Of a stretch of DNA of 64,000 nucleotides, positions 32,180 to 41,413 are shown piece by piece. The position numbers and the translations under genes are program-made. How positions within the stretch are numbered: position 1 is the stretch's first letter; each line of letters starts with the position of its first letter. Source of the DNA: Pseudonocardia sp. EC080619-01 (GTDB lineage: Bacteria; Actinomycetota; Actinomycetes; Mycobacteriales; Pseudonocardiaceae); contig NZ_CP012184.1 in assembly GCF_001420995.1 (NCBI RefSeq), positions 163,501 to 227,500 on the forward strand, read 5' to 3'. The notes under the pieces are model-generated. The model searched no databases and had not been told where the DNA came from. It saw nothing but the letters and a program-made list of their open reading frames with translations.

Positions 32180-32907
32180 GTCAGGGCTCCCGGTGTCAGG
32201 AGTCCCCGTCCGAGGAGCGCGGTGCGCCGGTCCAGGGCGTCCAGCTCGCGCTCGTAGGCGGTCGGGCGTGACCGCCGGTCCCACAGTTCGAGGGCCTGTC
32301 GCCACGCGATCTCCCGGGGCAGCACGATCGCGATGCAGCAGCTCGCGCCGTCCCGGGTGAGCGCGGCCAGGTGCTGGGTGACGACGTCGTGCACGGCCCG
32401 GCAGTCGGCCCGCTCGGCCGCTCCGGGCGCGCCGCGGCCCAGCACCGTGCAGGTGCGGACGACCGCGGCCGGCAGGTCGAGGTTCACCAGCGCGTTCGCC
32501 CCGACGACGGCGAGCTGCACCGGGGAGATCCGCCGCTGCGACCGCCGGTCGACCAGCACCGCCCAGGAGCGCGGCGGGACGCCGCCGGCGACCGAGGCCC
32601 GCAGCGCCTGCAGGTAGCGGCGGGCGAGCTCGACGTCCAGCCGGGCCAGGAAGTCCTTGCCGGGGACGTGGTCGTCGTCGAGCTGGGCCCTGATGTCCCG
32701 GGTGATCCGCAGGTGGAGCCGGTTGAAGGCGGCGACGCCGTCGCGGCGGCCGTGGTCCTCGACGAGCATCTCCTGCAGCCGCTCGAGGTGCCGGACGACG
32801 CCGTCGACGTCGTCCGGGACGGTCGCGAGCAGCCGGCCGATCCGCGGGGCGAGGTGTGGTGGGCCGGCCCCCGGCACGCCCGGCGGGCGCTCCGTCATGG
32901 TGGTCAT
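32176..32907 (-). CDS. DUF5995-like helical protein
   Basis: 243 residues, helical. Motifs such as DGVAAFNRLHLRITRDIRAQ, FLARLDVELARRYLQAL and the C-terminal PTAYERELDALDRR match the pattern I associate with the uncharacterised DUF5995 family of actinomycetes. No catalytic residues are evident. It overlaps the response-regulator start by four bases, making a functional partnership likely (for example a sensor or modulator), though this is inference. The start used is MTTMTERPPG; an ATG three codons in is equally possible. Confidence 0.65.
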   Translation of the reverse strand: MTTMTERPPGVPGAGPPHLAPRIGRLLATVPDDVDGVVRHLERLQEMLVEDHGRRDGVAAFNRLHLRITRDIRAQLDDDHVPGKDFLARLDVELARRYLQALRASVAGGVPPRSWAVLVDRRSQRRISPVQLAVVGANALVNLDLPAAVVRTCTVLGRGAPGAAERADCRAVHDVVTQHLAALTRDGASCCIAIVLPREIAWRQALELWDRRSRPTAYERELDALDRRTALLGRGLLTPGALT

Positions 32908-33002
32908 CCGGGCCTCCCGGCGGGATCGGCGAGGAGACCAGCATCGACCGGTGGTCGCCCGCCGCCATCGGGCGTATGCCCTAGACCGCGTCCGGGAGCG
33001 CC

Positions 33003-36000
33003 CTAATCCGGCACGCCCCCGTGCTCGACGACGCCCGCCTCCGGGAGGTGCCGCCGCAGCACGCCGGCGGCCTGGGTCCGGTTCGTCACGCCGAGCTTGG
33101 CGAAGATCCGTGCCAGGTGCGCACCGACCGTCTTGGGCGCGATGAACAGCCGGGCGGCGATCTCCTTGTTCGTCGCACCCGCGGCGAGGACCTGGAGGAC
33201 CTCCAGCTCACGCCCGGTGAGCGTGCCCAAGGGGTGGTCCACCGGCGACGACGGCCCGGGCACGGCGACCGGGCCGCCGTTGCCCGCGGACGGGTCCGGC
33301 AGGTCCGGGACCGCGATCCGGGCCCGCCGCGCGACGGTGGCGATCTCGGCCAGCAGGGGTTCGGCGCGCAGCGCCCGCGCCCCCGCCGCGGCCCGGGCCA
33401 GCTCGGCGGCACCGGTGGCCCGCCGGCCGGTGAGGAGGGCCTCGGCGCTGCGCAGCCGTGCGTACGCCGTCGGGTAGGGCTGGCCCAGCCGTTCCAGGAG
33501 GTCGGCCACCCGGCCCCAGGTGCCGGGGTCGGCGCCGGCGGTGGTCCGGGCGTCCTCCGCGGTGCACATCGCCTCGTAGGTGGCGAGGACGCCGCGCAGC
33601 GCCGGGTCGGAGCGTTCGCCGCGGGCGGTGAGCTCGCGGCGGTGGCGGCGCAGCCGTCGTACCGCACCGGCGTCGACGGGGTGCCCGGCGAGGAACGCCT
33701 CGGCCTGTGCCCGGGCGCCGTGCCAGAGCAGCGGCGCGACCGCGAAGACGTCGTCGATGCCGGAGTCGACGACGTCGAGACCGGTCCCGACGTGGTCGAA
33801 CGCCGTCCCGGGGCGGCCGCGCCACATCTCGAGGCCGGCGCGCAGGATCAGCAGCGGGAGGCGCAGCTTCGGCAGGCCGGTCGATCCGGCGACGAGCTCG
33901 ACGGCCGCGAGGTCGGTGTCGGAGCCGTCGAGGTCCCCGCGGCCCATCCGCAGCCGGGCACGGGCGAGCCGGAGCTCGATCATCTCCGAGCCGGCCGGTG
34001 CGGCCGCCCAGGCCGTCGCGACCTCGTGCTCGGCCTCGTCCCACGCCCCCTTGCGGAACAGCCCGTTCGCGGCCTCCGCGCGCAGCGACACCGCCGCCGT
34101 GCGGCCGAGGCCGAGCGCGGTCATGCGGTCGGCACCGGCCCGGGCCTCGGCGACGCCGTCGTCGAGGGCGTTGAGCGGGCCGGACAGGAGTGCCGCGCGC
34201 CGCAGCAGGCACTCCCCCAGCGTCGCCGGGTCGCCGGTCGCCTCGGCGATGCCGACGGCCTCCGACAGCGCCTCCATCCCGGCCGTGCCGTCGCGGGAGT
34301 GCGCCGCGCCGAACCCGAGCACCCCCAGCACCGACGCCAGCGCCCGCGGCTCGCCGACCCGCCGCGCCGGTACGAGCGCGCGGTGGGCCATCTCCCGGGC
34401 GGCGACGTAGTCGGCGCGCGCGAGCAGCGCCGACGCGTACCCGGCGAGGACCTCGGCGCGGGCGCCGTCGGCCGGGTCGACGGGCAGCGCGTCCGCGCGG
34501 GCACCGGGCGCGGTGGCCGGGTCCCCGGGCACCGCGTCGGGGCCGGGAGGTTCGGGGAGCGCGGCCGCTGCCCGCCGGTAGGCCTCCTCCGCCTCCCCCG
34601 CCTGCCCCGCCGACATCAGGTAGCGGCCCAGCCGGGCGCGCAGCACGGCCTCGTCGAGCCCGGACGGGCCGTCCGGGTCGGCGAGGCGTTCGGCCAGCAG
34701 CGCGACCGCGGAGTCGTGGTCGCCCGCGAGGTCCGCCGCCGCGGCCGCCCGTTCCAGGTATCCACCGCGGGCGCCGTCCGCCCCGGGGACGGGCAGCGTC
34801 GCGGCCCGCAGCCAGTGCCGGTGCGCCTCGGCGTACCCGCGCAGCCGTTCGGCCTCCTCCGCCGCCGCCAGCGTCGCCTCCAGCGCCTCGGCGGGGCGCC
34901 CGGCCCGCTGCCAGTGGTGCGCCAGCCGGGCCGCGGTGCCGGGCCGTGCCACGGACCCGGCGACGGCCCGCGCGTACCGCCCGTGCAGCTCCACCCGCTC
35001 GGCGGGCAGCAGGTCGCCGGCGACCACCTCGGCCATCAGTCCGTGCCGCAACGCGTAGCCGTCGGCGGCGGTGACCACGACGAACCCGCCGTCGACGGCC
35101 TCCCGTACGGCCGTCGCCAACTCGGCACCCGGTGCGTCCAGCACCGTGGCCAGCAGGGCGTGCTCGACGTCGCCGACGCCCGCGGCGACCGCGCGCACGA
35201 CGTCCTGTGCCTGCGGCGACAGTCCCGCGACCCCGGCCCGGACCAGCTCGCGCACGGTCTGCGGCACGCCGGTCGGGTCCCCGTCCTGCACCGCGCGGAC
35301 GGTCTCCTCCGCGAGGAACACGTTGCCCGCCGAGTGCGCCCACACCAGGGGTTCGAGATCGGGCCGGTCCGGCATCCACCGCCCGACCAGCTCGGCCAGC
35401 TCGGCTCGCGGGAGCGGCCCGACCTGGGAGAAGGAGACCGTGCGGTGCCGGCGCAGCTCGGTCACCAGCGGCAGCAGTACGGCGGGCGTCCCGCCGGTGG
35501 GGTCGTCGCGGTAGGTGCCGACGACGAGCACCGGCTCGGTCGCGAGGCCGGCCAGCAGGTAGGCGAGCAGGTCGCGGGTCGACCGGTCGGCCCAGTGCAG
35601 GTCGTCGACGACGAGCACCACGGGCCCCGGGCGGGCCGCCCGTCCGACGAGCGCCGAGAGCTGCGCGAGCATCCCGACCCGGTCCCCGACGGCGCGGCCG
35701 GTGTCGTCGAGCCGGTCGAGCGCCTCGGTGAACACCCCGGCGAGCGGCCCCGGCACCGAACGGGCGTGCGCCCGCAGGGCCGACACGACCGGCCAGAACG
35801 ACGGCGCGTCGGCGATGTCCAGCGCCCGGCCGGTGAGCACGACCGCGCCCTCGGCCGCCGCCGCCCGCCCGAACTCGGTGACCAGGCGGGTCTTGCCGAC
35901 GCCCGCGTCACCGCCGAGCAGCACGGCCGACGCGCCGCGCTCCGCGGTCCCGGCCAGCGCGGCGCGCAGGAGCTCCAGCTCGGCGCCGCGGCCGTGGAAG

Positions 36001-36026
36001 GTCCGCTCGGCCGGAGTGTCGCTCAC
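33003..36026 (-). CDS. LAL-type LuxR transcriptional regulator with AAA ATPase
   Basis: 1007 residues, normal for the large ATP-binding LuxR family. Walker A is GGDAGVGKT (38-46), Walker B VVLVVDDLHWAD near 140-150. A long TPR-like helical region runs from about 350 to 900. The C-terminal HTH (about 935-995) contains LTGRELEVLQVLAAGATNKE and RLFIAPKTVGAHLARIF. Such proteins are ATP-dependent activators, often of pathway or secondary-metabolite genes, responding to small inducers. It lies upstream of the DUF5995/response-regulator pair on the same strand (95-bp gap), which it may activate. Confidence 0.9.
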   Translation of the reverse strand: MSDTPAERTFHGRGAELELLRAALAGTAERGASAVLLGGDAGVGKTRLVTEFGRAAAAEGAVVLTGRALDIADAPSFWPVVSALRAHARSVPGPLAGVFTEALDRLDDTGRAVGDRVGMLAQLSALVGRAARPGPVVLVVDDLHWADRSTRDLLAYLLAGLATEPVLVVGTYRDDPTGGTPAVLLPLVTELRRHRTVSFSQVGPLPRAELAELVGRWMPDRPDLEPLVWAHSAGNVFLAEETVRAVQDGDPTGVPQTVRELVRAGVAGLSPQAQDVVRAVAAGVGDVEHALLATVLDAPGAELATAVREAVDGGFVVVTAADGYALRHGLMAEVVAGDLLPAERVELHGRYARAVAGSVARPGTAARLAHHWQRAGRPAEALEATLAAAEEAERLRGYAEAHRHWLRAATLPVPGADGARGGYLERAAAAADLAGDHDSAVALLAERLADPDGPSGLDEAVLRARLGRYLMSAGQAGEAEEAYRRAAAALPEPPGPDAVPGDPATAPGARADALPVDPADGARAEVLAGYASALLARADYVAAREMAHRALVPARRVGEPRALASVLGVLGFGAAHSRDGTAGMEALSEAVGIAEATGDPATLGECLLRRAALLSGPLNALDDGVAEARAGADRMTALGLGRTAAVSLRAEAANGLFRKGAWDEAEHEVATAWAAAPAGSEMIELRLARARLRMGRGDLDGSDTDLAAVELVAGSTGLPKLRLPLLILRAGLEMWRGRPGTAFDHVGTGLDVVDSGIDDVFAVAPLLWHGARAQAEAFLAGHPVDAGAVRRLRRHRRELTARGERSDPALRGVLATYEAMCTAEDARTTAGADPGTWGRVADLLERLGQPYPTAYARLRSAEALLTGRRATGAAELARAAAGARALRAEPLLAEIATVARRARIAVPDLPDPSAGNGGPVAVPGPSSPVDHPLGTLTGRELEVLQVLAAGATNKEIAARLFIAPKTVGAHLARIFAKLGVTNRTQAAGVLRRHLPEAGVVEHGGVPD

Positions 36027-36077
36027 GGTGCACAGATTAGTGAGAGGGCATGTACCGATCCAGCCCGTCGGTCCGAT

Positions 36078-36320
36078 TCATGCCGTGTCGGCCACGACCC
36101 ACCGGGCGACGAGGATGCTGAGCCAGGCCAGCACGCGGGCGTCCGGCTCGCAGCCGCGCCCGTCCCACGGGTGCATCATGTCGGCGTACCAGGACGCCTC
36201 GGTGCGCGCGTCGTCGACCAGCTCGTCACCGCCACGGTGGGCCAGCGCGATCTCGCACGCCGCGCGTACGCGCCAGATCCACCATCGCTCGACCACCGTC
36301 ACGGGAGCGGTCTCGGCCAC
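36078..36320 (-). CDS. Small hypothetical protein (80 aa)
   Basis: 80 residues rich in Trp and Ala: ERWWIWRVRAACEIALAHRG then MHPWDGRGCEPDARVLAWLS. Probably a small helical protein. It ends 51 bases before the LuxR regulator start and is followed upstream by the quinone-oxidoreductase stop, all on one strand. No family is recognised; the coding quality (third-position GC) is as good as in neighbouring genes. Confidence 0.6.
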   Translation of the reverse strand: MAETAPVTVVERWWIWRVRAACEIALAHRGGDELVDDARTEASWYADMMHPWDGRGCEPDARVLAWLSILVARWVVADTA

Positions 36321-36333
36321 GGCCCCCGATCGG

Positions 36334-37323
36334 TTACAGCGGTGCCGCGGCGGCGTCGGAGAGGTCGAGGACGACCTTCCCCGTCACCTCTCCCGACCGG
36401 AGCAGGTCGGCCGCCGTGGCGGCCTCGGCGAGCGGGACCACCCGGTCGACGGTGGCGCGTACCCGGCCGTCGGCGACGAGGTCCAGCACCGGTGTGAGCG
36501 CGCCGGCGACGGCGGCGCGCTCGTCGGCGCCACGCACGCTGAACGTCGTGCCGATCAGCCGCAGCCGACGGAACGACAGCGTGTTCAGGTCCAGCGTCGC
36601 GGCCGGCCCGGCGAGGCGTCCGATCTGGACGGCGGTGCCGCCGATCCGGATGCCGCCCAGTGCCGCGGCGAGGTGGTCGCCACCGACGAGGTCGAGGACG
36701 ACGTCGACGCCGGCCCCACCGGTCGCCTCGCGCAGGGCAGTGGCGAGCCCGTCGGTACCGACCAGCGGCTCGGCGCCCGCGGACCGAAGCGAGCCCGCCT
36801 TCGCCGGGGAGGTCGTCGTCGCCAGCACCGGGGCGGCACCGAGTGCCGCGGCCAGCCGGATCGCGACCTGGCCGACGCCCGTCGTCCCGCCGAGCACCAG
36901 CACCGCCCCACCGTCGAACCCGGCCTGGGTGACCAGCGCGTCGTGCACGGTCTCCAGCGCGACCGGGAGTGCGGCGGCGTCGGTCCAGGCCAGCCCGGCG
37001 GGGACCGGCAGCGCCCGCCGCGCGTCGACGACGGCGTAGTCGGCGAACGCGGCCGGCGCCGTCGCGAGCACCCGGTCCCCCAGTCCGCGGCCGGCGGTTC
37101 CCGGGCCCGCGCCGACGACCTCGCCGGCGAGCTCCATCCCGGCCGTGAACGTGCCGTCCGGATCGGCGTGCGGGACGGGGTAACCGCCCGCCAGCGCCAG
37201 CAGGTCGGCCCGGTTCACCCCGGCCGCCCGGACACGGACGAGCAGCTCGCCGGGGCCGGGCTCGGGCACCGGCACCTCGGCGACGTCCCACTGTGGCCCG
37301 GTCCCACCGCGGAGCGCGCGCAT
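36334..37323 (-). CDS. Zinc-free MDR oxidoreductase (quinone-reductase type)
   Basis: 329 residues of the medium-chain dehydrogenase/reductase superfamily. The start PGPGELLVRVRAAGVNRADL is typical of the quinone reductase/crotonase-like branch, and the NADPH fold carries VLVLGGTTGVGQVAIRLAAA. Catalytic and structural zinc cysteines are absent. It likely reduces quinones or enones with NADPH. ATG 37323 overlaps the der stop (TGATG), indicating coupling; a GTG one codon earlier is possible. Confidence 0.83.
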   Translation of the reverse strand: MRALRGGTGPQWDVAEVPVPEPGPGELLVRVRAAGVNRADLLALAGGYPVPHADPDGTFTAGMELAGEVVGAGPGTAGRGLGDRVLATAPAAFADYAVVDARRALPVPAGLAWTDAAALPVALETVHDALVTQAGFDGGAVLVLGGTTGVGQVAIRLAAALGAAPVLATTTSPAKAGSLRSAGAEPLVGTDGLATALREATGGAGVDVVLDLVGGDHLAAALGGIRIGGTAVQIGRLAGPAATLDLNTLSFRRLRLIGTTFSVRGADERAAVAGALTPVLDLVADGRVRATVDRVVPLAEAATAADLLRSGEVTGKVVLDLSDAAAAPL

Positions 37324-38825
37324 CACGAGCGCGGGCGCTTCTCGCGCACCCGCACCGAGACCCGGATCGGCGAGCCGCCGAAGCCGAACTCCTCACGCAG
37401 CCGCCGCTCGACGAAGCGCCGGTAGCCCGCCTCGAGGAAGCCGGAGCTGAACAGCACGAACGTCGGCGGACGGGTCTGCGCCTGCGTCGCGAACATGATC
37501 TTCGGCTGCTTGCCGCCGCGCACCGGCGGCGGGGTGGCGGCGACCAGGTCGCTGAGCCACTGGTTGAGCCGGCCGGTGGGCACGCGGGTGTCCCACGACT
37601 CCAGCGCCCGGCGCAGCGCGGGCGCGACCCGCTGGGTCGCCCGGCCGGTCAGCGCGGACACGTTGACCCGCTCCGCCCAGCGGACGCTGATCAGGTCGCG
37701 CTCCAGCTCCCGGGTCAGCTGGTGGCGGCGCTCCTCGTCGACGAGGTCCCACTTGTTGAACAGGATCACCAGCGCCCGGCCTGCCTCGGCGACCATCGTC
37801 AGGACCCGCTGGTCCTGCTCGGCGATCGGCTGCGACGCGTCGATGAGGACCAGCGCGACCTCGGCGGCCTCGATCGCCGAGCTCGTCCGCAGGCTCGCGT
37901 AGTACTCCATGCCCGACGCCATCTTGACCCGCTTGCGCAGGCCGGCGGTGTCGACGAACCGGAACACCTCGCCGTCCAGGTCGACCAGGGAGTCGACCGG
38001 GTCGACGGTGGTGCCGGCGACGTCGTGCACGACCGACCGCTCCTCGCCGGCGAGCTTGTTGAGCAGGCTGGACTTGCCGACGTTGGGCTTGCCGACCAGC
38101 GCGACCCGGCGCGGACCGGCACCGGAGGCGCCGAAGTCGTCGCGCGGGGTCTCGGGCAGCACCTCGAGGATCGCGTCGAGCAGGTCACCGGAGCCGCGGC
38201 CGTGCAGGCCCGAGACGGGGTGCGGCTGGCCGAGCCCGAGCCGCCACAGCTCGGCGGTGTCGGAGGTGAGCCGGTCGTCGTCGACCTTCGTCGCGGCCAG
38301 CATGACCGGCACCTTCGCGCGGCGCAGCACCCGCGCGGCCGCCTGGTCGGTGGCAGTCGCGCCGACCGAGGCGTCGACGACGAGCAGGACGGCGTCGGCC
38401 GTCCGCATCGCCGTCTCGGCCTGCTGGGCGACGAAACCCTGCAATCCGTCCGCGTCCGGCTCCCAGCCACCGGTGTCCATCAGCTTGAACCGGCGGCCGT
38501 TCCACAACCCGTCGTAGACGACGCGGTCGCGGGTCACCCCCGGCACGTCCTGCACGACCGCCTCGCGACGCCCCAGCATCCGGTTGACCAGCGTGGACTT
38601 GCCCACGTTCGGTCGTCCCACGACGGCCAGCGTCGGGGTCGCCAGCACCTCGTCGGGGTCGATTCCGGCCGCGACGCGGCCCTCCTCGTCGACCGCCACG
38701 AACTCGGCGGGGTCCAGGCCCAGCCGGTCCATCTCCGCGCGGTCGGCGGCGTCACCGATCTCGACGCCGGCGGGGTACTCGTCCCCTGCGCCGGTGCTCG
38801 TTCCGCGTCCGCTGCTCTCGTTCAC
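37323..38825 (-). CDS. der: Der (EngA) ribosome-assembly GTPase
   Basis: 500 residues with two tandem GTPase domains: first P-loop GRPNVGKST with GVTRDRV, second GKPNVGKSS with [15 protein letters not shown] and NKWD, then a C-terminal KH-like domain ([19 protein letters not shown]). Der binds the 50S subunit and is essential for its maturation. The first 60 residues are an acidic actinobacterial extension. It follows plsC with a four-base overlap and precedes the MDR gene in the operon. Confidence 0.95.
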   Translation of the reverse strand: MNESSGRGTSTGAGDEYPAGVEIGDAADRAEMDRLGLDPAEFVAVDEEGRVAAGIDPDEVLATPTLAVVGRPNVGKSTLVNRMLGRREAVVQDVPGVTRDRVVYDGLWNGRRFKLMDTGGWEPDADGLQGFVAQQAETAMRTADAVLLVVDASVGATATDQAAARVLRRAKVPVMLAATKVDDDRLTSDTAELWRLGLGQPHPVSGLHGRGSGDLLDAILEVLPETPRDDFGASGAGPRRVALVGKPNVGKSSLLNKLAGEERSVVHDVAGTTVDPVDSLVDLDGEVFRFVDTAGLRKRVKMASGMEYYASLRTSSAIEAAEVALVLIDASQPIAEQDQRVLTMVAEAGRALVILFNKWDLVDEERRHQLTRELERDLISVRWAERVNVSALTGRATQRVAPALRRALESWDTRVPTGRLNQWLSDLVAATPPPVRGGKQPKIMFATQAQTRPPTFVLFSSGFLEAGYRRFVERRLREEFGFGGSPIRVSVRVREKRPRS

Positions 38826-39511
38826 CTGTCACTCACGTCCCCGGCCGGATCGATCCGGCCGCTCTGCTGTCCCTCTCGGGACGTCTCCAGTTCGCGGACC
38901 AACGTCCGCAGTGCCGTCGCGACGGCGGTGGTCGCCGCGGCCAGTCCGGCCCGCCCGGGCTCCGACGGTGCCGGCAGCGGCTCGCCCACCAGCACGTCCA
39001 CCCGCGGGCGGAACCGGCGCCCGCCCCCGTCCGGACGGCGGGTGCCACGCACCGCCACCGGCAGCAGCGGCGCCCCCGCGGCCCGGGCGAGCCAGGCAGC
39101 GCCCTGCCGGGCGGCGGCCACGTCGCCGGTACCGCGGGTCCCCTCCGGGAACACCGCGACCAGCCCGCCGTCGCGCAGCACGCCCAGCGCCGCCGTCAGC
39201 GGCCGCCGGTCGACGGTGTCCCGGCGGACCGGGATCTGCCCGATGGCCGGCAGCAGCACCGCCAGCGGCCCGGCGAACATCTCCGCCTTCACCAGGAACA
39301 CCGCGCGCCGCCCGAACATGCCGAACAGCAGCGGTCCGTCGACGAACGCGCTGTGGTTCGCGACGACCACCACCGGCCCCCCGGCCGGGATCCGCCCGCC
39401 GTGCAGGAGCCGGACCCGGTAGAACGGCACCCACAGCCACGTCCCGATCCAGCGGGCCAGGTCGTGCAGCCACCCGAGCCCGTGCTCCGGCAGCGCACGG
39501 GCGGGGCTCAC
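38822..39511 (-). CDS. 1-acyl-glycerol-3-phosphate acyltransferase (PlsC family)
   Basis: 229 residues. The acyltransferase HX4D motif is NHSAFVD, with the substrate-binding FPEGTRG motif about 70 residues later and [10 protein letters not shown] after that. It should add an acyl chain to lysophosphatidate at the membrane for phospholipid synthesis. It sits between cmk and der with four-base overlaps at both ends, the usual actinobacterial order, so all three are co-translated. Confidence 0.9.
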   Translation of the reverse strand: MSPARALPEHGLGWLHDLARWIGTWLWVPFYRVRLLHGGRIPAGGPVVVVANHSAFVDGPLLFGMFGRRAVFLVKAEMFAGPLAVLLPAIGQIPVRRDTVDRRPLTAALGVLRDGGLVAVFPEGTRGTGDVAAARQGAAWLARAAGAPLLPVAVRGTRRPDGGGRRFRPRVDVLVGEPLPAPSEPGRAGLAAATTAVATALRTLVRELETSREGQQSGRIDPAGDVSDR

Positions 39512-40206
39512 CCGACCAGCCCCCGTTCCGCGACGAGCTCGCGCAGCCGCTCCAGCACCGAGTCGGCCGAGAGCCGGTCCGTGTCGAGCACCAGCGCGTC
39601 GGCCGCCGCGTAGAGCGGGGAGATCCGCCGTGACGAGTCGAGCCGGTCCCGGCGCTCGACGTCGGCGAGCGTGACGTGCAGGTCGGACTCCCGCCCGGCC
39701 CGCGCGTCCTGCCGCCCGCGCCGCGCCGCACGGACCTCCGGCGACGCCGTCAGGTAGACCTTGAGCGGCGCGTCCGGCACCACCACGGTACCGATGTCAC
39801 GGCCCTCGACCACGATCCCGCCGCCGTCCCCGGTCGCCGCCCGGATCAGCGCGTGCTGCCGTGCGACCAGCTCGGCCCGGACCTCCGGGACCGCGGACAC
39901 GGCCGACACGAAGCCGGTCACCTCCGGGCCGCGGATGTCGGCCGACACGTCCTCGCCGTCCAGGGTGATCGACGGAGCCGCCGGGTCGGTACCGGACTCC
40001 ATGCGTGCACCGGTCGCGACCCGCGCGATCTCCTCCACGGGGGTGTCCTCGGTCAGCCCGGCCCGCAGCGCCGCCAGGGTCGCGGCGCGGTACATCGCGC
40101 CGGTGTCGAGGTAGGCCGCCGAGCAGGCCTGCGCCAGCCGCCGGGAGACGGTCGACTTGCCCGTCCCGGACGGACCGTCCATCGCGACGACGCCCCGCAA
40201 GGCCAC
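39508..40206 (-). CDS. cmk: Cytidylate kinase
   Basis: 232 residues. Walker A is DGPSGTGKSTVSRRLA, with DTGAMYRAATL (NMP-binding), VEGRDIGTVVVPDA and a lid region RRGRQDARAG. It phosphorylates CMP and dCMP using ATP. Its four-base overlap with the plsC start and the nearby rluB and der genes are a conserved arrangement. Confidence 0.95.
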   Translation of the reverse strand: MALRGVVAMDGPSGTGKSTVSRRLAQACSAAYLDTGAMYRAATLAALRAGLTEDTPVEEIARVATGARMESGTDPAAPSITLDGEDVSADIRGPEVTGFVSAVSAVPEVRAELVARQHALIRAATGDGGGIVVEGRDIGTVVVPDAPLKVYLTASPEVRAARRGRQDARAGRESDLHVTLADVERRDRLDSSRRISPLYAAADALVLDTDRLSADSVLERLRELVAERGLVG

Positions 40207-40285
40207 CTGTCCCCCATGAGGTCGAGCCGATGATTCCGCAGGGCATTCTCGCCGGTCCGGTGCGGTGCACCGGGGGCGGGGTGGC

Positions 40286-40648
40286 CTACTGCGGAAGATC
40301 GGTGCGCAGGGCGCGGGCCCCGTGCAGGTAGACGTGCCGCATCTCGGCCCGCGACTTCGGTGTGTCCACGTGGGCGAGCAGCCGCAGCACCCGCGGCAGC
40401 GCGCCCGGCACCGACATCTCGGTGGCGCACATCAGCGGGACGTCGGTGAGCCCGAGCAGCCGCGCCGCATAGGCCGGGAACTCCGCGGACAGGTCGGGGG
40501 TGGCGGTGAACCAGATCGAGATGATGTCGTCGGAGACGAGCTCGTTGCGTTCCAGCACCGCGCTGACCAGCTCGGCGGAACGGTCGAGGATCTGGGACCG
40601 CTCGTCGGCGTCGACCTGCGTCGCGCCCCGCAGCGCACGGACCGCCAC
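40286..40648 (-). CDS. aroH: Chorismate mutase, AroH type
   Basis: 120 residues, the size of the trimeric AroH class. It begins VRALRGATQVDADERSQIL and contains DDIISIWFTATPDLSAEFPA, PLMCATEMSVPGALPRVLRL and VYLHGARALR, matching the Bacillus subtilis-type enzyme. It rearranges chorismate to prephenate for phenylalanine and tyrosine synthesis. The GTG start overlaps the rluB stop by one base (TAGTG). AroH-type enzymes are rarer than AroQ in actinobacteria but do occur at this locus in this order. Confidence 0.88.
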   Translation of the reverse strand: MAVRALRGATQVDADERSQILDRSAELVSAVLERNELVSDDIISIWFTATPDLSAEFPAYAARLLGLTDVPLMCATEMSVPGALPRVLRLLAHVDTPKSRAEMRHVYLHGARALRTDLPQ

Positions 40649-41409
40649 TACAGCCCCACAGCCTTGTACAGCGACCCGACCTCGACCCGGTCCAGCGGAC
40701 GGAGCTTGCCGGGCTTCTGGTTGCCGAGCCGGACCTCGCCGACGGCGGTGCGCACCAGTCGCTGCACCGGGTGCCCGACCTCGGACAGCATCCGCCGCAC
40801 GATGTGCTTGCGCCCCTCGTGCAGGATCAGCTGCACGGTGGAGCGGCCGGGCACGGCGTCGACGAGCTTGAAGGCGTCGACGCGGGCGATGCCGTCCTCC
40901 AGCTCGATCCCGTCCCGCAGCCGCCGGCCCAGGTCGCGGGCGATCTTCCCCTCGACCTCGGCCAGGTAGGTCTTGGGCACCTCGTACGACGGGTGCATCA
41001 GCCGGTGGCCGAGCTCGCCGTCGTTGGTGAGCAGGAGCAGGCCCTCGGTGTCGGCGTCCAGGCGGCCGACGTGGAACAGCCGCTGCGCGGAGTTCATCAG
41101 CTCGACCCGGTCGGCGAGCAGGTCACCGACGCACGGGCGGCCGAGGTCGTCGGACATCGTCGAGTGCAGTCCGACCGGCTTGTTCAGCGCCAGATAGACC
41201 TGGTCGTCGCGCAGGGTGACCCGGGCGCCGTCGACGTGCAGGACGGCGGTCTCCGGGTCGATCCGGCGGCCCATCTCGCGGACGGTCTCGCCGTCGACCT
41301 GGACGCGGCCCTGGGCGATCAGCTCCTCGGCGGCGCGCCGGGACGCGACACCCGCGCGGGCCAGCACCTTCTGCAGCCGTACGCCGTCGGGGTCGTGTGC
41401 GGTACTCAT
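40648..41409 (-). CDS. rluB: 23S rRNA pseudouridine synthase (RsuA/RluB family)
   Basis: 253 residues. An N-terminal S4 RNA-binding domain (QKVLARAGVASRRAAEELI) is followed by the synthase domain with catalytic Asp in HVGRLDADTEGLLLLTNDG and the family motif EGRKHIVRRML. It converts a uridine of 23S rRNA (or another rRNA) to pseudouridine; the exact position is inferred from family. ATG 41409 is close behind the scpB stop, as in other actinobacteria. Confidence 0.9.
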   Translation of the reverse strand: MSTAHDPDGVRLQKVLARAGVASRRAAEELIAQGRVQVDGETVREMGRRIDPETAVLHVDGARVTLRDDQVYLALNKPVGLHSTMSDDLGRPCVGDLLADRVELMNSAQRLFHVGRLDADTEGLLLLTNDGELGHRLMHPSYEVPKTYLAEVEGKIARDLGRRLRDGIELEDGIARVDAFKLVDAVPGRSTVQLILHEGRKHIVRRMLSEVGHPVQRLVRTAVGEVRLGNQKPGKLRPLDRVEVGSLYKAVGL

Positions 41410-41413
41410 TCGT

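Noticed and set aside
33021..36497. 1158-codon forward frame across the LAL regulator
   Set aside because: Antisense to a complete, motif-rich regulator; its own translation is repetitive Arg/Gly/Ala.
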